Positions 51,389 through 60,020 of a stretch of 64,000 nucleotides of DNA are shown piece after piece. The stretch is from Natrialba hulunbeirensis JCM 10989. GTDB lineage: Archaea > Halobacteriota > Halobacteria > Halobacteriales > Natrialbaceae. Made by a program: the position numbers and the translations under genes. The stretch covers positions 1-64,000 of the forward strand of contig NZ_AOIM01000043.1 in assembly GCF_000337575.1 (NCBI RefSeq), read 5' to 3'. Position 1 is the first letter of the stretch. Each line of letters begins with the position of its first letter. The notes below the pieces were generated by a model, which saw only the letters and a list, made by a program, of their open reading frames with translations, did not search any database and was not told the origin of the DNA.

Positions 51389-53257
51389 CTAATCGTCATC
51401 TGCGCCGACCGCATCCCGAACCGCCTCATCTAGCTCCTCGCGCCGCCGGTGGCTCGTCTCCGAGTCGAACTCGACGGAGAGCACCTGCGTGCCGTCACTC
51501 GCGAGCGACTGCCGGTATGTGTCCTCGAACTCTGTCGGTGTCACGCGCTCGAACTCGAGTTCGTACAGTTCTGCGAGCGCGTCGAACTCGAGTCCGTGGG
51601 GCGTCTTGAACTGCGACGTAAACGGCGGGTCGAACTCCTCGACGGGGAGTTTGTGGAAGATGCCGCCGCCGTCGTTGTCCAGCAGGACGATGGTCGCGTC
51701 GACCCCGCAGCGCTCGAGCGCCAGCAGGCCGTTCGAATCGTGATAGAACGCGAGGTCGCCGGTGACGAGCACGAGCGGCTCGTCGGTCGCACTGCCGGCT
51801 CCGAGCGCCGAACTCGTGATGCCGTCGATACCGCTCGCGCCGCGGTTCGCGAGCACCGTGAGGTCGGCCTCGCGTGGGCGACCGAACCGGTCGCCGTCCC
51901 GGATCGGCATGCTGTTCGAGACGAAAATCGTCGCCGGGTCCGGAGCCCCTTCGAAGACGGAGGCGAGAATCGCGCCCTCGAACGGAGTGGACTCGAGTGC
52001 TTCCTCTGTGCGCGCGTCGGCGCAGTGAGTCCAGTGGGTGTGTTCGGCCTCGGCGAAGCGGGTTCGCCAGCCGCCCTTGCTGGCGGTTGTGCTGGTGGTA
52101 CTGGTGCTGGTACTGGTACTGGTACTGGTACTGGTGTTGGTGTCCGCGAACTCGTCGGCCAATGTCTCGAAGACCGCACCGGGTTCGGCAGCGACCAGAT
52201 CGGTCGCGGTGTACGTCGCCTCGCGCCACGCGCCGACGGGATCGAGCAGGAACTGCCGCGCGTCGGCGTCCCGGAGAGCGTGCCGGAGCCGTTTCGAGGT
52301 GGGTGAAGCACCGCATCTGACGACGGCGTCGGGAGTTGGCAATTCGTCGATGTAGCCGTCGTAGCCGCCGTAGATGGTCTGTGCGTCCGAAGTGGACCGG
52401 TTGGCAGCGACGTGCGGACCAAACCGGAGATTCGAGAGTGGATCCGCGAGCACCGGCGCACCGATCGCATCCGCGACGGCGACGACGTCGGCGGGGTCCA
52501 ACTGGGATGGCGACAGCGTGGCCGGATCCGCAGGGCCAGCGACGATGAGCGGGCGCGCAGCCGACTCGAGTACCGACCGAATCGAGTCGATATCGGCGGT
52601 GTCGACCGCCTCCCGTTCCGGTTTTCGCGTCTCGACGAACGCACCGTCGCGGCCGCGTCCGGCAGGCGTCTCGGAGAACTCGTCGGGAACGGACTCGAGT
52701 CCGTCCGTTTCGATCGGCTCGAGTGGCTTCCGGAACGGGCAGTTGAGGTGGACGGGGCCGGGCTCGGAGACGGTCGTCTCCAGAAGCGCGCGTGCGGCGC
52801 TCGTCCGGAGGCTGCGAACGGTTCGCTCGCTCGCTTCGGGAACTGGGAGTTCGGCGTGCCAGCGGACGGCGTCGCCGTAGAGGTCGAGTTGGTCCACGGT
52901 CTGATTCGCGCCGCTGTCGCGCAGTTCCGGCGGGCGGTCCGCCGTGAGCACGAGCATCGGGACGCGGGCCTGATCGGCCTCGATGACGGCGGGATGGAAG
53001 TTCGCCGCCGCCGTGCCCGAGGTGCAGACGAGCGCCGTCGGCTCGCCGGTTCGGCGCGCGCGTCCGAGCGCGAAGAAGGCTGCCGACCGCTCGTCCAGAT
53101 GCGAGAAGACCTCGATCTCCGGATGCTCGGCGAACGCGATGGTCAGCGGCGTCGACCGGCTCCCTGGTGCGAGACAGACTGCCTCGAGTCCGCCCGCTGC
53201 GAGTTCGTCTACGAGGATGCGACCCCACAGCGTCGCGCGATTCGGTGCGCTCGTCAT
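51389..53257 (-). CDS. menD: 2-Succinyl-5-enolpyruvyl-6-hydroxy-3-cyclohexene-1-carboxylate synthase MenD
   Basis: Thiamin-diphosphate enzyme that adds a 2-oxoglutarate-derived unit to isochorismate. 622 residues with the opening LVDELAAGGLEAVCLAPGSRSTPLTIAFAEH, ThDP-activating Glu in SHLDERSAAFFALG, and ThDP/Mg motif VTGDLAFYHDSNGLLAL. The ATG at 53257 overlaps the menF stop (ATGA); an upstream codon at 53389 would lie in menF. An in-frame microsatellite (52099-52140) adds a Thr-Ser run to the linker. Confidence 0.95.
   Translation of the reverse strand: MTSAPNRATLWGRILVDELAAGGLEAVCLAPGSRSTPLTIAFAEHPEIEVFSHLDERSAAFFALGRARRTGEPTALVCTSGTAAANFHPAVIEADQARVPMLVLTADRPPELRDSGANQTVDQLDLYGDAVRWHAELPVPEASERTVRSLRTSAARALLETTVSEPGPVHLNCPFRKPLEPIETDGLESVPDEFSETPAGRGRDGAFVETRKPEREAVDTADIDSIRSVLESAARPLIVAGPADPATLSPSQLDPADVVAVADAIGAPVLADPLSNLRFGPHVAANRSTSDAQTIYGGYDGYIDELPTPDAVVRCGASPTSKRLRHALRDADARQFLLDPVGAWREATYTATDLVAAEPGAVFETLADEFADTNTSTSTSTSTSTSTTSTTASKGGWRTRFAEAEHTHWTHCADARTEEALESTPFEGAILASVFEGAPDPATIFVSNSMPIRDGDRFGRPREADLTVLANRGASGIDGITSSALGAGSATDEPLVLVTGDLAFYHDSNGLLALERCGVDATIVLLDNDGGGIFHKLPVEEFDPPFTSQFKTPHGLEFDALAELYELEFERVTPTEFEDTYRQSLASDGTQVLSVEFDSETSHRRREELDEAVRDAVGADDD
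52099..52140 (+). repeat. In-frame hexanucleotide repeat (TACTGG)n in menD
   Basis: Seven consecutive hexamers, five exact and two with one change (TGCTGG, TGTTGG). On the coding strand they give a Thr-Ser run of about 12 residues. Confidence 0.9.
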
Positions 53258-54819
53258 CGTGGCTGTGGCTGCTCGCCATCGGTTTCGGTCGCGGATTGGT
53301 CCGACCCTCTTTCGGACCGTGCCGTACCGGCTTCCTCGGGGCGCAACTCGTCCAGAATCGGCCGGAACTTGAGCTGTACTTCCTCCCACTCGTCGTGTGG
53401 ATCGCTGTCGGCGACGAGGCCGCTCCCGGCGAACAGCGTCACACGGTCGTCCGTCGCGACGCCGGATCTGAGCGCGACGGCGAACTCACCGTCGCCGTTG
53501 CCGTCGAACCAGCCGATCGGCGCGGCGTACCAACCGCGGTCGAACGGCTCGGTCTCGTGGATCGTCTTCCAGGCCTCGTCAGGAGGCATGCCGCCAACTG
53601 CGGGCGTTGGGTGTAGCGCTTCGACGAGTTCGAGCACGTGGGTCACCTCGTCGTCGAGCGTCGCCTCGATCGGCGTCCGGACGTGCTGGATGGTCGCCAG
53701 CCGGCGAATCTGCTGGTCGTCGATCGTCAGGCTGCTGGTCACCGGGGTCAACTGGTCGCGGATCGCCTCCGCGACGAGGACGTGTTCGTGTTGAACCTTC
53801 TCGCTGTCACGGAGCTGATCGGCGAACTCCTCGTCCGCTTCGGGCGTCTCACCGCGCGGTGCGGAACCCGCGAGCGCCTCGGTTTCCACGCGTTCGCCGC
53901 GTTTCGAGACCAGTCGCTCCGGCGGCGCGCCGAAGAACGTTCCGCCGGCGTCGCCGGAGCGAGCGTGGCTGTGGTCGATCAAGAACCGATAGCAGTTCGG
54001 ATACCGCCGGCGCAGCCGTTCGAGCGTCGCCGGCACGTCGATCTCGTCGGCAAGCCCGACCGACAGTGACTGGGCGAGCACGACCTTCCGAAGCGCCGTC
54101 GTCTCGATGCGCTCGATCGCGTCCTCGACCTGCTCAACCCATGCCGCGCGCGAGGTCGTCCGTTCGGTGTCGGTGACCCCCGGCGGCGAGCCACTCGAGC
54201 GCATCGCGGGAAAACTCGCGTCCGCCAGTCGGTCGTGCCACTCGTCCAGTCGGTCGGTCGCGGTGTCGGCATCCGGGCCGACTGCCGTGAGCCACGTCGT
54301 CTCGTCGCTCCGGACGACGAGCACCTGGGGGACGACGAACGAGGCGGCGGTGAAGCCGCGCCACGGCGCAGTAGCGGCGGCAGCTGTGTCCGTGTTCGTA
54401 TCATCAGCACGCTCGAAGGCGTCCTCGAACGAGTCGTGAAACGACAGCCCGCCGAACGCTCGCGGTCGGGCCACTGCCGGCCCGTCGTACTCGAGTGCTC
54501 CGAACGTTCGGGCAGCCTGTTCGCGAACGTCGTCGAATCGGGTTGGACCGGTTGCGGTGAACCGGGCGGCGACGCCGCGGCCAACGATCTCGAGGCCGCC
54601 GGGGGTGGCCCACTGGATGCGGGCCGCGTGGTGGGTGTGGGTGGTAGTGTCGGTGTCCAGCAGTGCCCCGAAAGAGATGTCCGCAGCCGCGTCGGTGAGT
54701 TCGCGACTCCGACTGCAGAGGGACGATGGGGATGAGGTGCGGTCGTGGTCGTGGTTGCGATCACGATCGTGAGACGGTGCAGTTCCCGCCAGTTCCCCCT
54801 CGCCCGACGTACGATTCAT
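53254..54819 (-). CDS. menF: Isochorismate synthase MenF
   Basis: Isomerises chorismate to isochorismate, the first menaquinone step. 521 residues: chorismate-binding fold with ALRKVVLAQSLSVGLADEID, TFFGAPPERLVSKRGERVETEALAGSAPRG (family GXPXRL and SAPRG segments) and HPTPAVGGMPPDEAWKTIHE with the Mg-site Glu region. First about 45 residues are low-complexity (DRDRNHDHDRTSSPSS). Stop overlaps the menD start by four bases. Confidence 0.92.
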   Translation of the reverse strand: MNRTSGEGELAGTAPSHDRDRNHDHDRTSSPSSLCSRSRELTDAAADISFGALLDTDTTTHTHHAARIQWATPGGLEIVGRGVAARFTATGPTRFDDVREQAARTFGALEYDGPAVARPRAFGGLSFHDSFEDAFERADDTNTDTAAAATAPWRGFTAASFVVPQVLVVRSDETTWLTAVGPDADTATDRLDEWHDRLADASFPAMRSSGSPPGVTDTERTTSRAAWVEQVEDAIERIETTALRKVVLAQSLSVGLADEIDVPATLERLRRRYPNCYRFLIDHSHARSGDAGGTFFGAPPERLVSKRGERVETEALAGSAPRGETPEADEEFADQLRDSEKVQHEHVLVAEAIRDQLTPVTSSLTIDDQQIRRLATIQHVRTPIEATLDDEVTHVLELVEALHPTPAVGGMPPDEAWKTIHETEPFDRGWYAAPIGWFDGNGDGEFAVALRSGVATDDRVTLFAGSGLVADSDPHDEWEEVQLKFRPILDELRPEEAGTARSERGSDQSATETDGEQPQPR

Positions 54820-54851
54820 CGAGCACAGTTCGGGACCGACGCGCCTTCAGC

Positions 54852-55490
54852 CTAACTATATCGCTCCTCTTGCCACGGGTTCGCCGTCTCGGAGTAGCCG
54901 CGTCGTTCCCAGTATCCGAGTTCGGGCTCGGTGAGGAACTCGACCCCATCGACCCATTTCGCCCCCTTGTAGGCGTACTTGTGCGGGGTGACGACCCGGA
55001 GGGGGCCGCCGTGGTCTGCGGGGAGGGCCTCCCCATCGTACGCCCACGCGAAGAGGACCTCCTCGCGCATGCAGTCCTCGAGTGGCAGGTCCGTCGTGTA
55101 GTTGTCGAGTGCGGAGAACATGACGTGGACGGCGTCGTCCTCGACACCGGCCAGATCGGCGAGGGCGGGGAACGGAACGCCGGTGAACTCGCAATCGAAC
55201 TTGCTCCAGCCGGTGACGCAGTGGAAGTCCTGGCGCTGGGTTTCACTCGGCAGGTCGCGGAACTCGTCCCAGGACAGCGAGAGTTCGGTCTCGACGGCAC
55301 CGGTGACGGTGAACTCCCAGGTATCGGGGTCCCAGTCGGGCGTGCCGCTCTTCGAAAGGACGGGGAAGGCAGTCGTTTCGCGCTGGCCGGCAGGAAGTCG
55401 GTCGTCGCCAAACTCGTGGTAGAGGTCAGTTACGTCCCGGACGGACGTGCCGGCGTCGCCGTCTGTCGTCTCGGTCGACTCCGTGGTCAT
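54852..55490 (-). CDS. Cytosolic sulfite-oxidase-family molybdopterin oxidoreductase
   Basis: 212 residues with the sulfite-oxidase/YedY core: molybdenum-binding Cys91 in FHCVTGWSKFDC, then TGVPFPALADLAG, and HGGPLRVVTPHKYAYKGAKWVDGVEFL. No signal peptide, so cytosolic, and no heme domain. Related proteins reduce protein or small-molecule sulfoxides, or oxidise sulfite; substrate not readable. 32 bases from the menF start on the same strand. Confidence 0.88.
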   Translation of the reverse strand: MTTESTETTDGDAGTSVRDVTDLYHEFGDDRLPAGQRETTAFPVLSKSGTPDWDPDTWEFTVTGAVETELSLSWDEFRDLPSETQRQDFHCVTGWSKFDCEFTGVPFPALADLAGVEDDAVHVMFSALDNYTTDLPLEDCMREEVLFAWAYDGEALPADHGGPLRVVTPHKYAYKGAKWVDGVEFLTEPELGYWERRGYSETANPWQEERYS

Positions 55491-55740
55491 GGCAGATTCT
55501 TCGTGGCGAGCTACGTAGGTGTGACGCCACGCGGACAGGGACCGACAGGGAAGATCGAATCAACTCGCGCTGGTGGAACTCAGACGGAGGGCAACACTAT
55601 GAGTGGAGGAGACATGACAGCAGGCCACACGAGCAGCCGAACGAAAACAGAGATTTCCAGGCAGGGAGCGCAGTCGAAACGGTCTGAAACGACGAGCGTC
55701 ACAGGCAAGTCGGAGCCTTCCGTTCGAAACCCTCGCCAGC

Positions 55741-55750
55741 ACTTAGTACA
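55741..55750 (+). promoter_or_regulatory. TATA-like box for the small membrane gene
   Basis: ACTTAGTACA lies about 27 bases upstream of the ATG at 55773. Confidence 0.45.
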
Positions 55751-55772
55751 GTCTCGTCGAGACCACATCCGT

Positions 55773-56072
55773 ATGGCGAGCAAACAGCAGATGACAGAAC
55801 GGGACGTCTCCAAAGAGTCAGCAGAGGCAGTCGGCGAACAGGCTATGGGCCCCGCGTTCCTCGCGGCAGCAGCGTCCGTCGGCCTCTCGTGGTACTACTT
55901 CTTCCTGCGCGGGGACCGCCAGCGAGGGCTGTTTATCGGCCTCTGGCCGCCGACAATCCTCGCGTTCGCGAGTTACTTCAACCAGCGGAAGATGCGCCAG
56001 CAACTCGACACCATCACACAGCCAGGTGCCACGATCAAGAACGCCCTCGATTCGATGATGGGCAACCGATAA
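55773..56072 (+). CDS. Small two-helix membrane protein
   Basis: 99 residues: MASKQQMTERDVSKESAEAVGEQ, hydrophobic AMGPAFLAAAASVGLSWYYFFLRG, then LFIGLWPPTILAFASYF, and a basic helix RKMRQQLDTITQPG. Haloarchaea have conserved proteins like this of unknown role. The frame is open far upstream, but the promoter and likeness favour ATG 55773; ATG 55598 is possible. Confidence 0.65.
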   Translation: MASKQQMTERDVSKESAEAVGEQAMGPAFLAAAASVGLSWYYFFLRGDRQRGLFIGLWPPTILAFASYFNQRKMRQQLDTITQPGATIKNALDSMMGNR

Positions 56073-56219
56073 CCCGGGAGCGCCCATCTCGACGACCCCG
56101 GCCGACCGTCGACTTCCCGACTTCCACACACTCGAACGCCGTTCGACCACCCGCTGACACGCTTCTTTCGACGCTCGACAGTTTTCCCAACTGAATCGGC
56201 GCGTACCCGCACCGTCAAA

Positions 56220-56236
56220 AATAGTCGAAAACTATT
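56220..56236. promoter_or_regulatory. Inverted repeat AATAGT-n5-ACTATT
   Basis: A perfect six-base palindrome with a 5-base spacer CGAAA, about 33 bases upstream of the TATA-like box of the ribbon-helix-helix gene. Such short operators are typical for ribbon-helix-helix dimers, so autoregulation is possible. Confidence 0.5.
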
Positions 56237-56268
56237 GTTGTTTCGGTCGTTGCAGAGTCCCCGTCAAA

Positions 56269-56278
56269 CCTAAATACC
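56269..56278 (+). promoter_or_regulatory. TATA-like box of the ribbon-helix-helix gene
   Basis: CCTAAATACC is centred about 27 bases before the ATG at 56301. Confidence 0.6.
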
Positions 56279-56300
56279 CCCTCACCGAAAGCCGAATCAG

Positions 56301-56525
56301 ATGCCGAAAGTAGAGATCACAATCCCCGAACACCTCGAGATGCAGATCGCCCAGATGGTCGAGCGCGGCGAGTTCGTCAACCGTGAGGAGGCAATCGAGG
56401 ACCTCCTCTCGACGGGCATCAAAGCCTACAAGACCAGCGGGCCAATGGACGAAGAGGAAACAGCCGGTGGAACCGGCCTGGAAGACGACGGAATGATGGG
56501 ACACGACGACGAGTACGTCTTCTAA
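56301..56525 (+). CDS. Ribbon-helix-helix protein
   Basis: 74 residues. MPKVEITIPEHLEMQIAQMVERGEFVNREEAIEDLLSTGIKAY is a CopG/Arc-like ribbon-helix-helix with the beta strand KVEITIP. The acidic Gly/Asp tail is typical for haloarchaea. Dimeric DNA binding is expected. An inverted repeat sits upstream of its promoter. No toxin gene is adjacent. Confidence 0.82.
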   Translation: MPKVEITIPEHLEMQIAQMVERGEFVNREEAIEDLLSTGIKAYKTSGPMDEEETAGGTGLEDDGMMGHDDEYVF

Positions 56526-56716
56526 CTGCAGTTCGATCGTCAACGGAGTGTTAGACGGCTAGGAGTTCGAGCGGTTCGGTCAGCGGCTTGCCGCCGGTAC
56601 TCACCCGCCTCCCGTTTCCCGTCTCGTATCTCGTCTTTCGTCTTTCGTGTTCCGTCTGCTGTTCACGGATCGACCAACTCACCGAGGGCGATCTCTGGGT
56701 CGGTACAGACGCGTCC

Positions 56717-56914
56717 TTACAGTCCCATCGCGACCAGCGGGATCCCAAACGAGATCACGACGCCGACGACCATGACGAGAAAGCCGATGCCAACCGAGCG
56801 CGAGGAGTAATCGCTCATCGGCGCAGTCGTCCGGTCGGCGGCCAGGTCGTGGCCGACATCTGCGGCCGAGTCGTGGTCCGCGGCGGGTTCCGTATCGTCC
56901 GTATCGTCTGCCAT
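56717..56914 (-). CDS. Small membrane protein, one C-terminal helix
   Basis: 65 residues: acidic N-terminus MADDTDDTEPAADHDS, then SVGIGFLVMVVGVVISFGIPLVAMGL as a single or hairpin helix. DUF7550-like small proteins of this plan are found in haloarchaea. Minus-strand, divergent from hisF. The longer frame upstream is antisense to hisF. Confidence 0.65.
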   Translation of the reverse strand: MADDTDDTEPAADHDSAADVGHDLAADRTTAPMSDYSSRSVGIGFLVMVVGVVISFGIPLVAMGL

Positions 56915-57070
56915 ACCTGCGAATTTTCGCCTCAGTTCCTTAAAGACAGCTATCGAATTCGGCACTGACGGACTGCTGGCCGACCTACCCCAGCAAATCC
57001 GAGCACAATCGCGTTGCCCAATCCAGTCTCCTTTACTACGCTGGGTACAAAGACTCGGACAAGACCAGCA

Positions 57071-57886
57071 ATGGCACTGACAAAGCGAATCATCCCGTGC
57101 ATCGACGTCGATCTCGATGACGACGGGAACCCGGCGGTCTACACCGGCGTCCACTTCGAGGACCTGCAATACACCGGCGACCCCGTCGAGATGGCCAAGG
57201 CGTACAACGAGTCGGGAGCCGACGAGTTCGTCTTCCTCGACATCACCGCCTCCGCAGAGGGGCGCGAAACGATGCTCGACGTGGTCAAACAGGTCGCAGA
57301 CGAGGTGTTCATCCCGCTCACCGTCGGCGGCGGCATTCGAACCACCGAAGACATCAAAGAAACTCTCCGCGCCGGCGCGGACAAGGTCTCGATCACGACG
57401 GGGGCACTCGAGCGCCCCGAACTCATCAACGAGGGTGCGCGTGCGTTCGGCAACCAGTGCATCGTGATCAGCGTCGACGCCAAACGCCGCTTCGACGAGG
57501 GCGGCGAGCACTACGTCGAGGTCGACGGCGAGTCCTGCTGGTTCGAGTGCACGAAGAAGGGCGGTCGCGAAGGAACCGGGATCGACGTAATCGAGTGGGC
57601 CAAGGAGGCCGAATCCCGCGGTGCTGGCGAACTGTTCGTCAACTCGATCGACAAGGACGGTACGAAGGACGGCTACGACCTGCCGCTGACGGAGGCAGTT
57701 TGTGAGGCCGTCGACACGCCGGTGATCGCCTCATCCGGCTGTGGCGGCCCGGAAGATATGTACGATGTGTTCACAGAGGCCGGCGCGGATGCGGGTCTCG
57801 CAGCGTCGATCTTCCACTTCGACGAGCACTCGATCGCGGAGACGAAAGAGTACCTCGACGACCACGACGTGCCGGTCCGGTACTGA
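57071..57886 (+). CDS. hisF: Imidazole glycerol phosphate synthase subunit HisF
   Basis: Cyclase subunit that, with ammonia from HisH, converts PRFAR to IGP and AICAR in histidine synthesis. 271 residues, TIM barrel: [12 protein letters not shown] with the catalytic Asp11-equivalent, [30 protein letters not shown] for the first phosphate site, [13 protein letters not shown] with the second catalytic Asp and [30 protein letters not shown] for the other phosphate. HisH is not in the window. Confidence 0.96.
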   Translation: MALTKRIIPCIDVDLDDDGNPAVYTGVHFEDLQYTGDPVEMAKAYNESGADEFVFLDITASAEGRETMLDVVKQVADEVFIPLTVGGGIRTTEDIKETLRAGADKVSITTGALERPELINEGARAFGNQCIVISVDAKRRFDEGGEHYVEVDGESCWFECTKKGGREGTGIDVIEWAKEAESRGAGELFVNSIDKDGTKDGYDLPLTEAVCEAVDTPVIASSGCGGPEDMYDVFTEAGADAGLAASIFHFDEHSIAETKEYLDDHDVPVRY

Positions 57887-57920
57887 CCGCCAGCGCCAAC
57901 GCCACTCGCGTTCAATACGC

Positions 57921-57928
57921 TTATACTA
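57921..57928 (+). promoter_or_regulatory. TATA-like box of the zinc-ribbon membrane gene
   Basis: TTATACTA is centred near -27 of the GTG at 57951. Confidence 0.55.
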
Positions 57929-57950
57929 TCGCAGTCCTGCCCTCTTACCA

Positions 57951-58814
57951 GTGAAGTGGCGGTGTACCTGGTGTGGGAAACCACACGCCGAAAACGACCC
58001 TCCCTGTGACAGCTGCGGACACAACACCTTCGAAGAGGCGATTGTCCGACAGGACGAGACTGGCCAGACCGGACAGAACAGCCAAACCGGTCACTCCACC
58101 ATTCAAACCGTCGACACCGGTACCACCTACGTCTGGGTCTGTTCGAACTGCGGCCGCCAGCACGTCAAGAACAACCCACCTTGCGCCCGCTGTGGCGAAC
58201 ACGACCTGGAGAAAACCGAACAAAACTACGAGGAACTCGAGACCGAACTCCAGACGCCGAGCTGGTTCGAGGTCGCCAAACCGTATCTGCCGGTGTTTGG
58301 CGTCATCGGAATCGTCCTCCTCCTGTTTGGAACGGGGATCATTTCGCCGTCAGTCATCCCAGGAATCGGATCGCCGACGCCGCCTGACGCACCCGGAGAC
58401 AGCAGTGAGGCTGCTGGAATCGACCTCGACGCCGTCGAGGCGGAGGTCGTCGAGCAACTCGCAGCCGAGCGCGTGGATGGAAGTCCGACCATCGACGACG
58501 CGCTCATGGACTACGCGACGTACCACAACCGCGTCTTCATCGAAGACGAGTACGGCGACGGCAGCCATAGCCCTGAACGTCCGAGCGAGTTCGGCGTCAG
58601 TTGCCAGTCCGATCTCGTCAGCGCGCCGCTGTCGCCGCTCGAGGACGAGATTAACAGCTACGCCAACGCAGGGGAGGACGAACTCGCGGCGGACGTGACC
58701 GAGGTGCTGGTCGAACTCGAGTCGGTAACGGAGGAGTACGACGTGGCATCCAATGGCTTCGACCTTCACGTCGCGCCTGACGGGACGATTTACGTCTTCT
58801 ACGCGGCGTGTTAG
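57951..58814 (+). CDS. Double zinc-ribbon, single-span membrane protein
   Basis: 287 residues from the GTG at 57951. Two zinc ribbons, CTWCGKPHAENDPPCDSCG and CSNCGRQHVKNNPPCARCG, share the PPC-x2-CG pattern. One hydrophobic helix (YLPVFGVIGIVLLLFGTGII) follows, then an outside region of about 140 residues including ALMDYATYHNRVFIEDEYGDG, which resembles part of a CAP/SCP domain but too weakly to assign. The Gly/Ser/Thr linker is short. Function unknown. Promoter supports the start. Confidence 0.75.
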   Translation: MKWRCTWCGKPHAENDPPCDSCGHNTFEEAIVRQDETGQTGQNSQTGHSTIQTVDTGTTYVWVCSNCGRQHVKNNPPCARCGEHDLEKTEQNYEELETELQTPSWFEVAKPYLPVFGVIGIVLLLFGTGIISPSVIPGIGSPTPPDAPGDSSEAAGIDLDAVEAEVVEQLAAERVDGSPTIDDALMDYATYHNRVFIEDEYGDGSHSPERPSEFGVSCQSDLVSAPLSPLEDEINSYANAGEDELAADVTEVLVELESVTEEYDVASNGFDLHVAPDGTIYVFYAAC

Positions 58815-58889
58815 GTTCGATCCATAATTCCTACTGCGTCAGAAAGAGCGAGAGAGTGACGGCGTAAAAGCGAGGTTCGGTCCGAGCGA

Positions 58890-59174
58890 TTACGCGGCCG
58901 CTTCGAACGCTTCGCGGAACGCGACTGCCTTCTCGCGCACGTCGACCGCCGCTTCCTCGAGTGCATCGAGTGGGTCGACACCGCTTTCGGTCTTGACCGT
59001 CAGGATCGGTTCGGTCTGTCCACCCGACTGCTCGGGATTCACGTCGTACGTTGCTGCGCTGACGTCGTCGTGTTCGAGCAGTGTGCCCTTGAGGACGTTC
59101 ATGAAGGTGTGATCCTCGCCGGCGATTTCGATCGAGAGTTCAGTCTCGCTGCTCTCGGTGACCCGCAGTTCCAT
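58890..59174 (-). CDS. rpoL: DNA-directed RNA polymerase subunit L (Rpo11)
   Basis: 94 residues, homologue of eukaryotic RPB11; pairs with subunit D to nucleate polymerase assembly. [45 protein letters not shown] contains the family's EDHTF-NVL core. Monocistronic here; convergent with the zinc-ribbon gene. Confidence 0.95.
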   Translation of the reverse strand: MELRVTESSETELSIEIAGEDHTFMNVLKGTLLEHDDVSAATYDVNPEQSGGQTEPILTVKTESGVDPLDALEEAAVDVREKAVAFREAFEAAA

Positions 59175-59377
59175 GCCACGTCATCCGTTCGTCGGGCGCT
59201 TGTACCTTTCGAAGCCATGTCGGCTTCTGTCGTCTGTCCCGTATCTACACCAGCCGTACGCCGTCAACTCGAGTACCCTGCTCAAGCGTATCGAGGGAAC
59301 GAAAGGGAGAAAACAGGAACGGCGTGGACTGGGTGCCTGCGAGTGTGAGTGGCTTCGTCGAGTGCCCAGCAGGTCGC

Positions 59378-59836
59378 TCAGGCCCGCGTCCGAGCGCGTT
59401 CGGGTGCCTCGGCGCTGCTGTTCGCGTAGGCGCTGTAGGCCGACAGGCCGGCGACGACGAGGCCGGCGATCATGGTACTCGTCGCGAGGTCGGTGCTTCC
59501 CATCTCGATCACAAACGGCGAGATGAGCGCCCACAGGCCGAGCAGGACGGCGAGTGAGGCGACGCTGACGTTCGCGAGGCGATCCTTCGTAAGCCGGTAG
59601 AAGTTGTACCCGGCGAGCAGGAAGATCGCCGTTCCGACGAGCGTGTTGTTCCAGATCGCTGCCTCCGTGGACTCGATGAGGAACGGTGAGGCGACGATCC
59701 ACAGGCCGACGAGTGCGGCGAGTGCGCTCACCCACTGCATCACGTCCGTGTTGATCACATCTCGGTCGGTTCGGGACGCGCTACGGTCAGTACCGCTGGC
59801 ATCAGTGTCTGATCGGTCGTCTGGTGTTGTGCTCAT
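59378..59836 (-). CDS. SPW-repeat membrane protein
   Basis: 152 residues. A charged N-terminus, then two similar hydrophobic pairs: WVSALAALVGLWIVASPFLIES and VASLAVLLGLWALISPFVIEM carry the SPW/SPF motif of PF03779, each followed by another helix. Four membrane helices in total. Unknown function, often linked with envelope stress in other groups. Confidence 0.85.
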   Translation of the reverse strand: MSTTPDDRSDTDASGTDRSASRTDRDVINTDVMQWVSALAALVGLWIVASPFLIESTEAAIWNNTLVGTAIFLLAGYNFYRLTKDRLANVSVASLAVLLGLWALISPFVIEMGSTDLATSTMIAGLVVAGLSAYSAYANSSAEAPERARTRA

Positions 59837-59990
59837 GACTCACACGGGCTATCCGACCAGCGAGTAAAACGGCAGTGCCTGCGCCTGTCGGGACAGGAAT
59901 CCGGGCCAAACGCTTTGAAATGAGCGCTCGAGGACGGGAAGCAAAAGACGGGGGACGGCGCCGCCGTGCGTGTCGATAGCGACAGAAATC

Positions 59991-59999
59991 CCTATACGC
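59991..59999 (+). promoter_or_regulatory. TATA-like box of the rhomboid gene
   Basis: The bases CCTATACGC centre at about -27 of the ATG at 60021. Confidence 0.5.
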
Positions 60000-60020
60000 C
60001 CGCGGGCGAACCAGTCCCAC

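Noticed and set aside
54726-55772. N-terminal extension of the small membrane gene back to 54726
   Set aside because: It runs antisense through the molybdopterin oxidoreductase gene and the menF start; the promoter at -27 supports ATG 55773.
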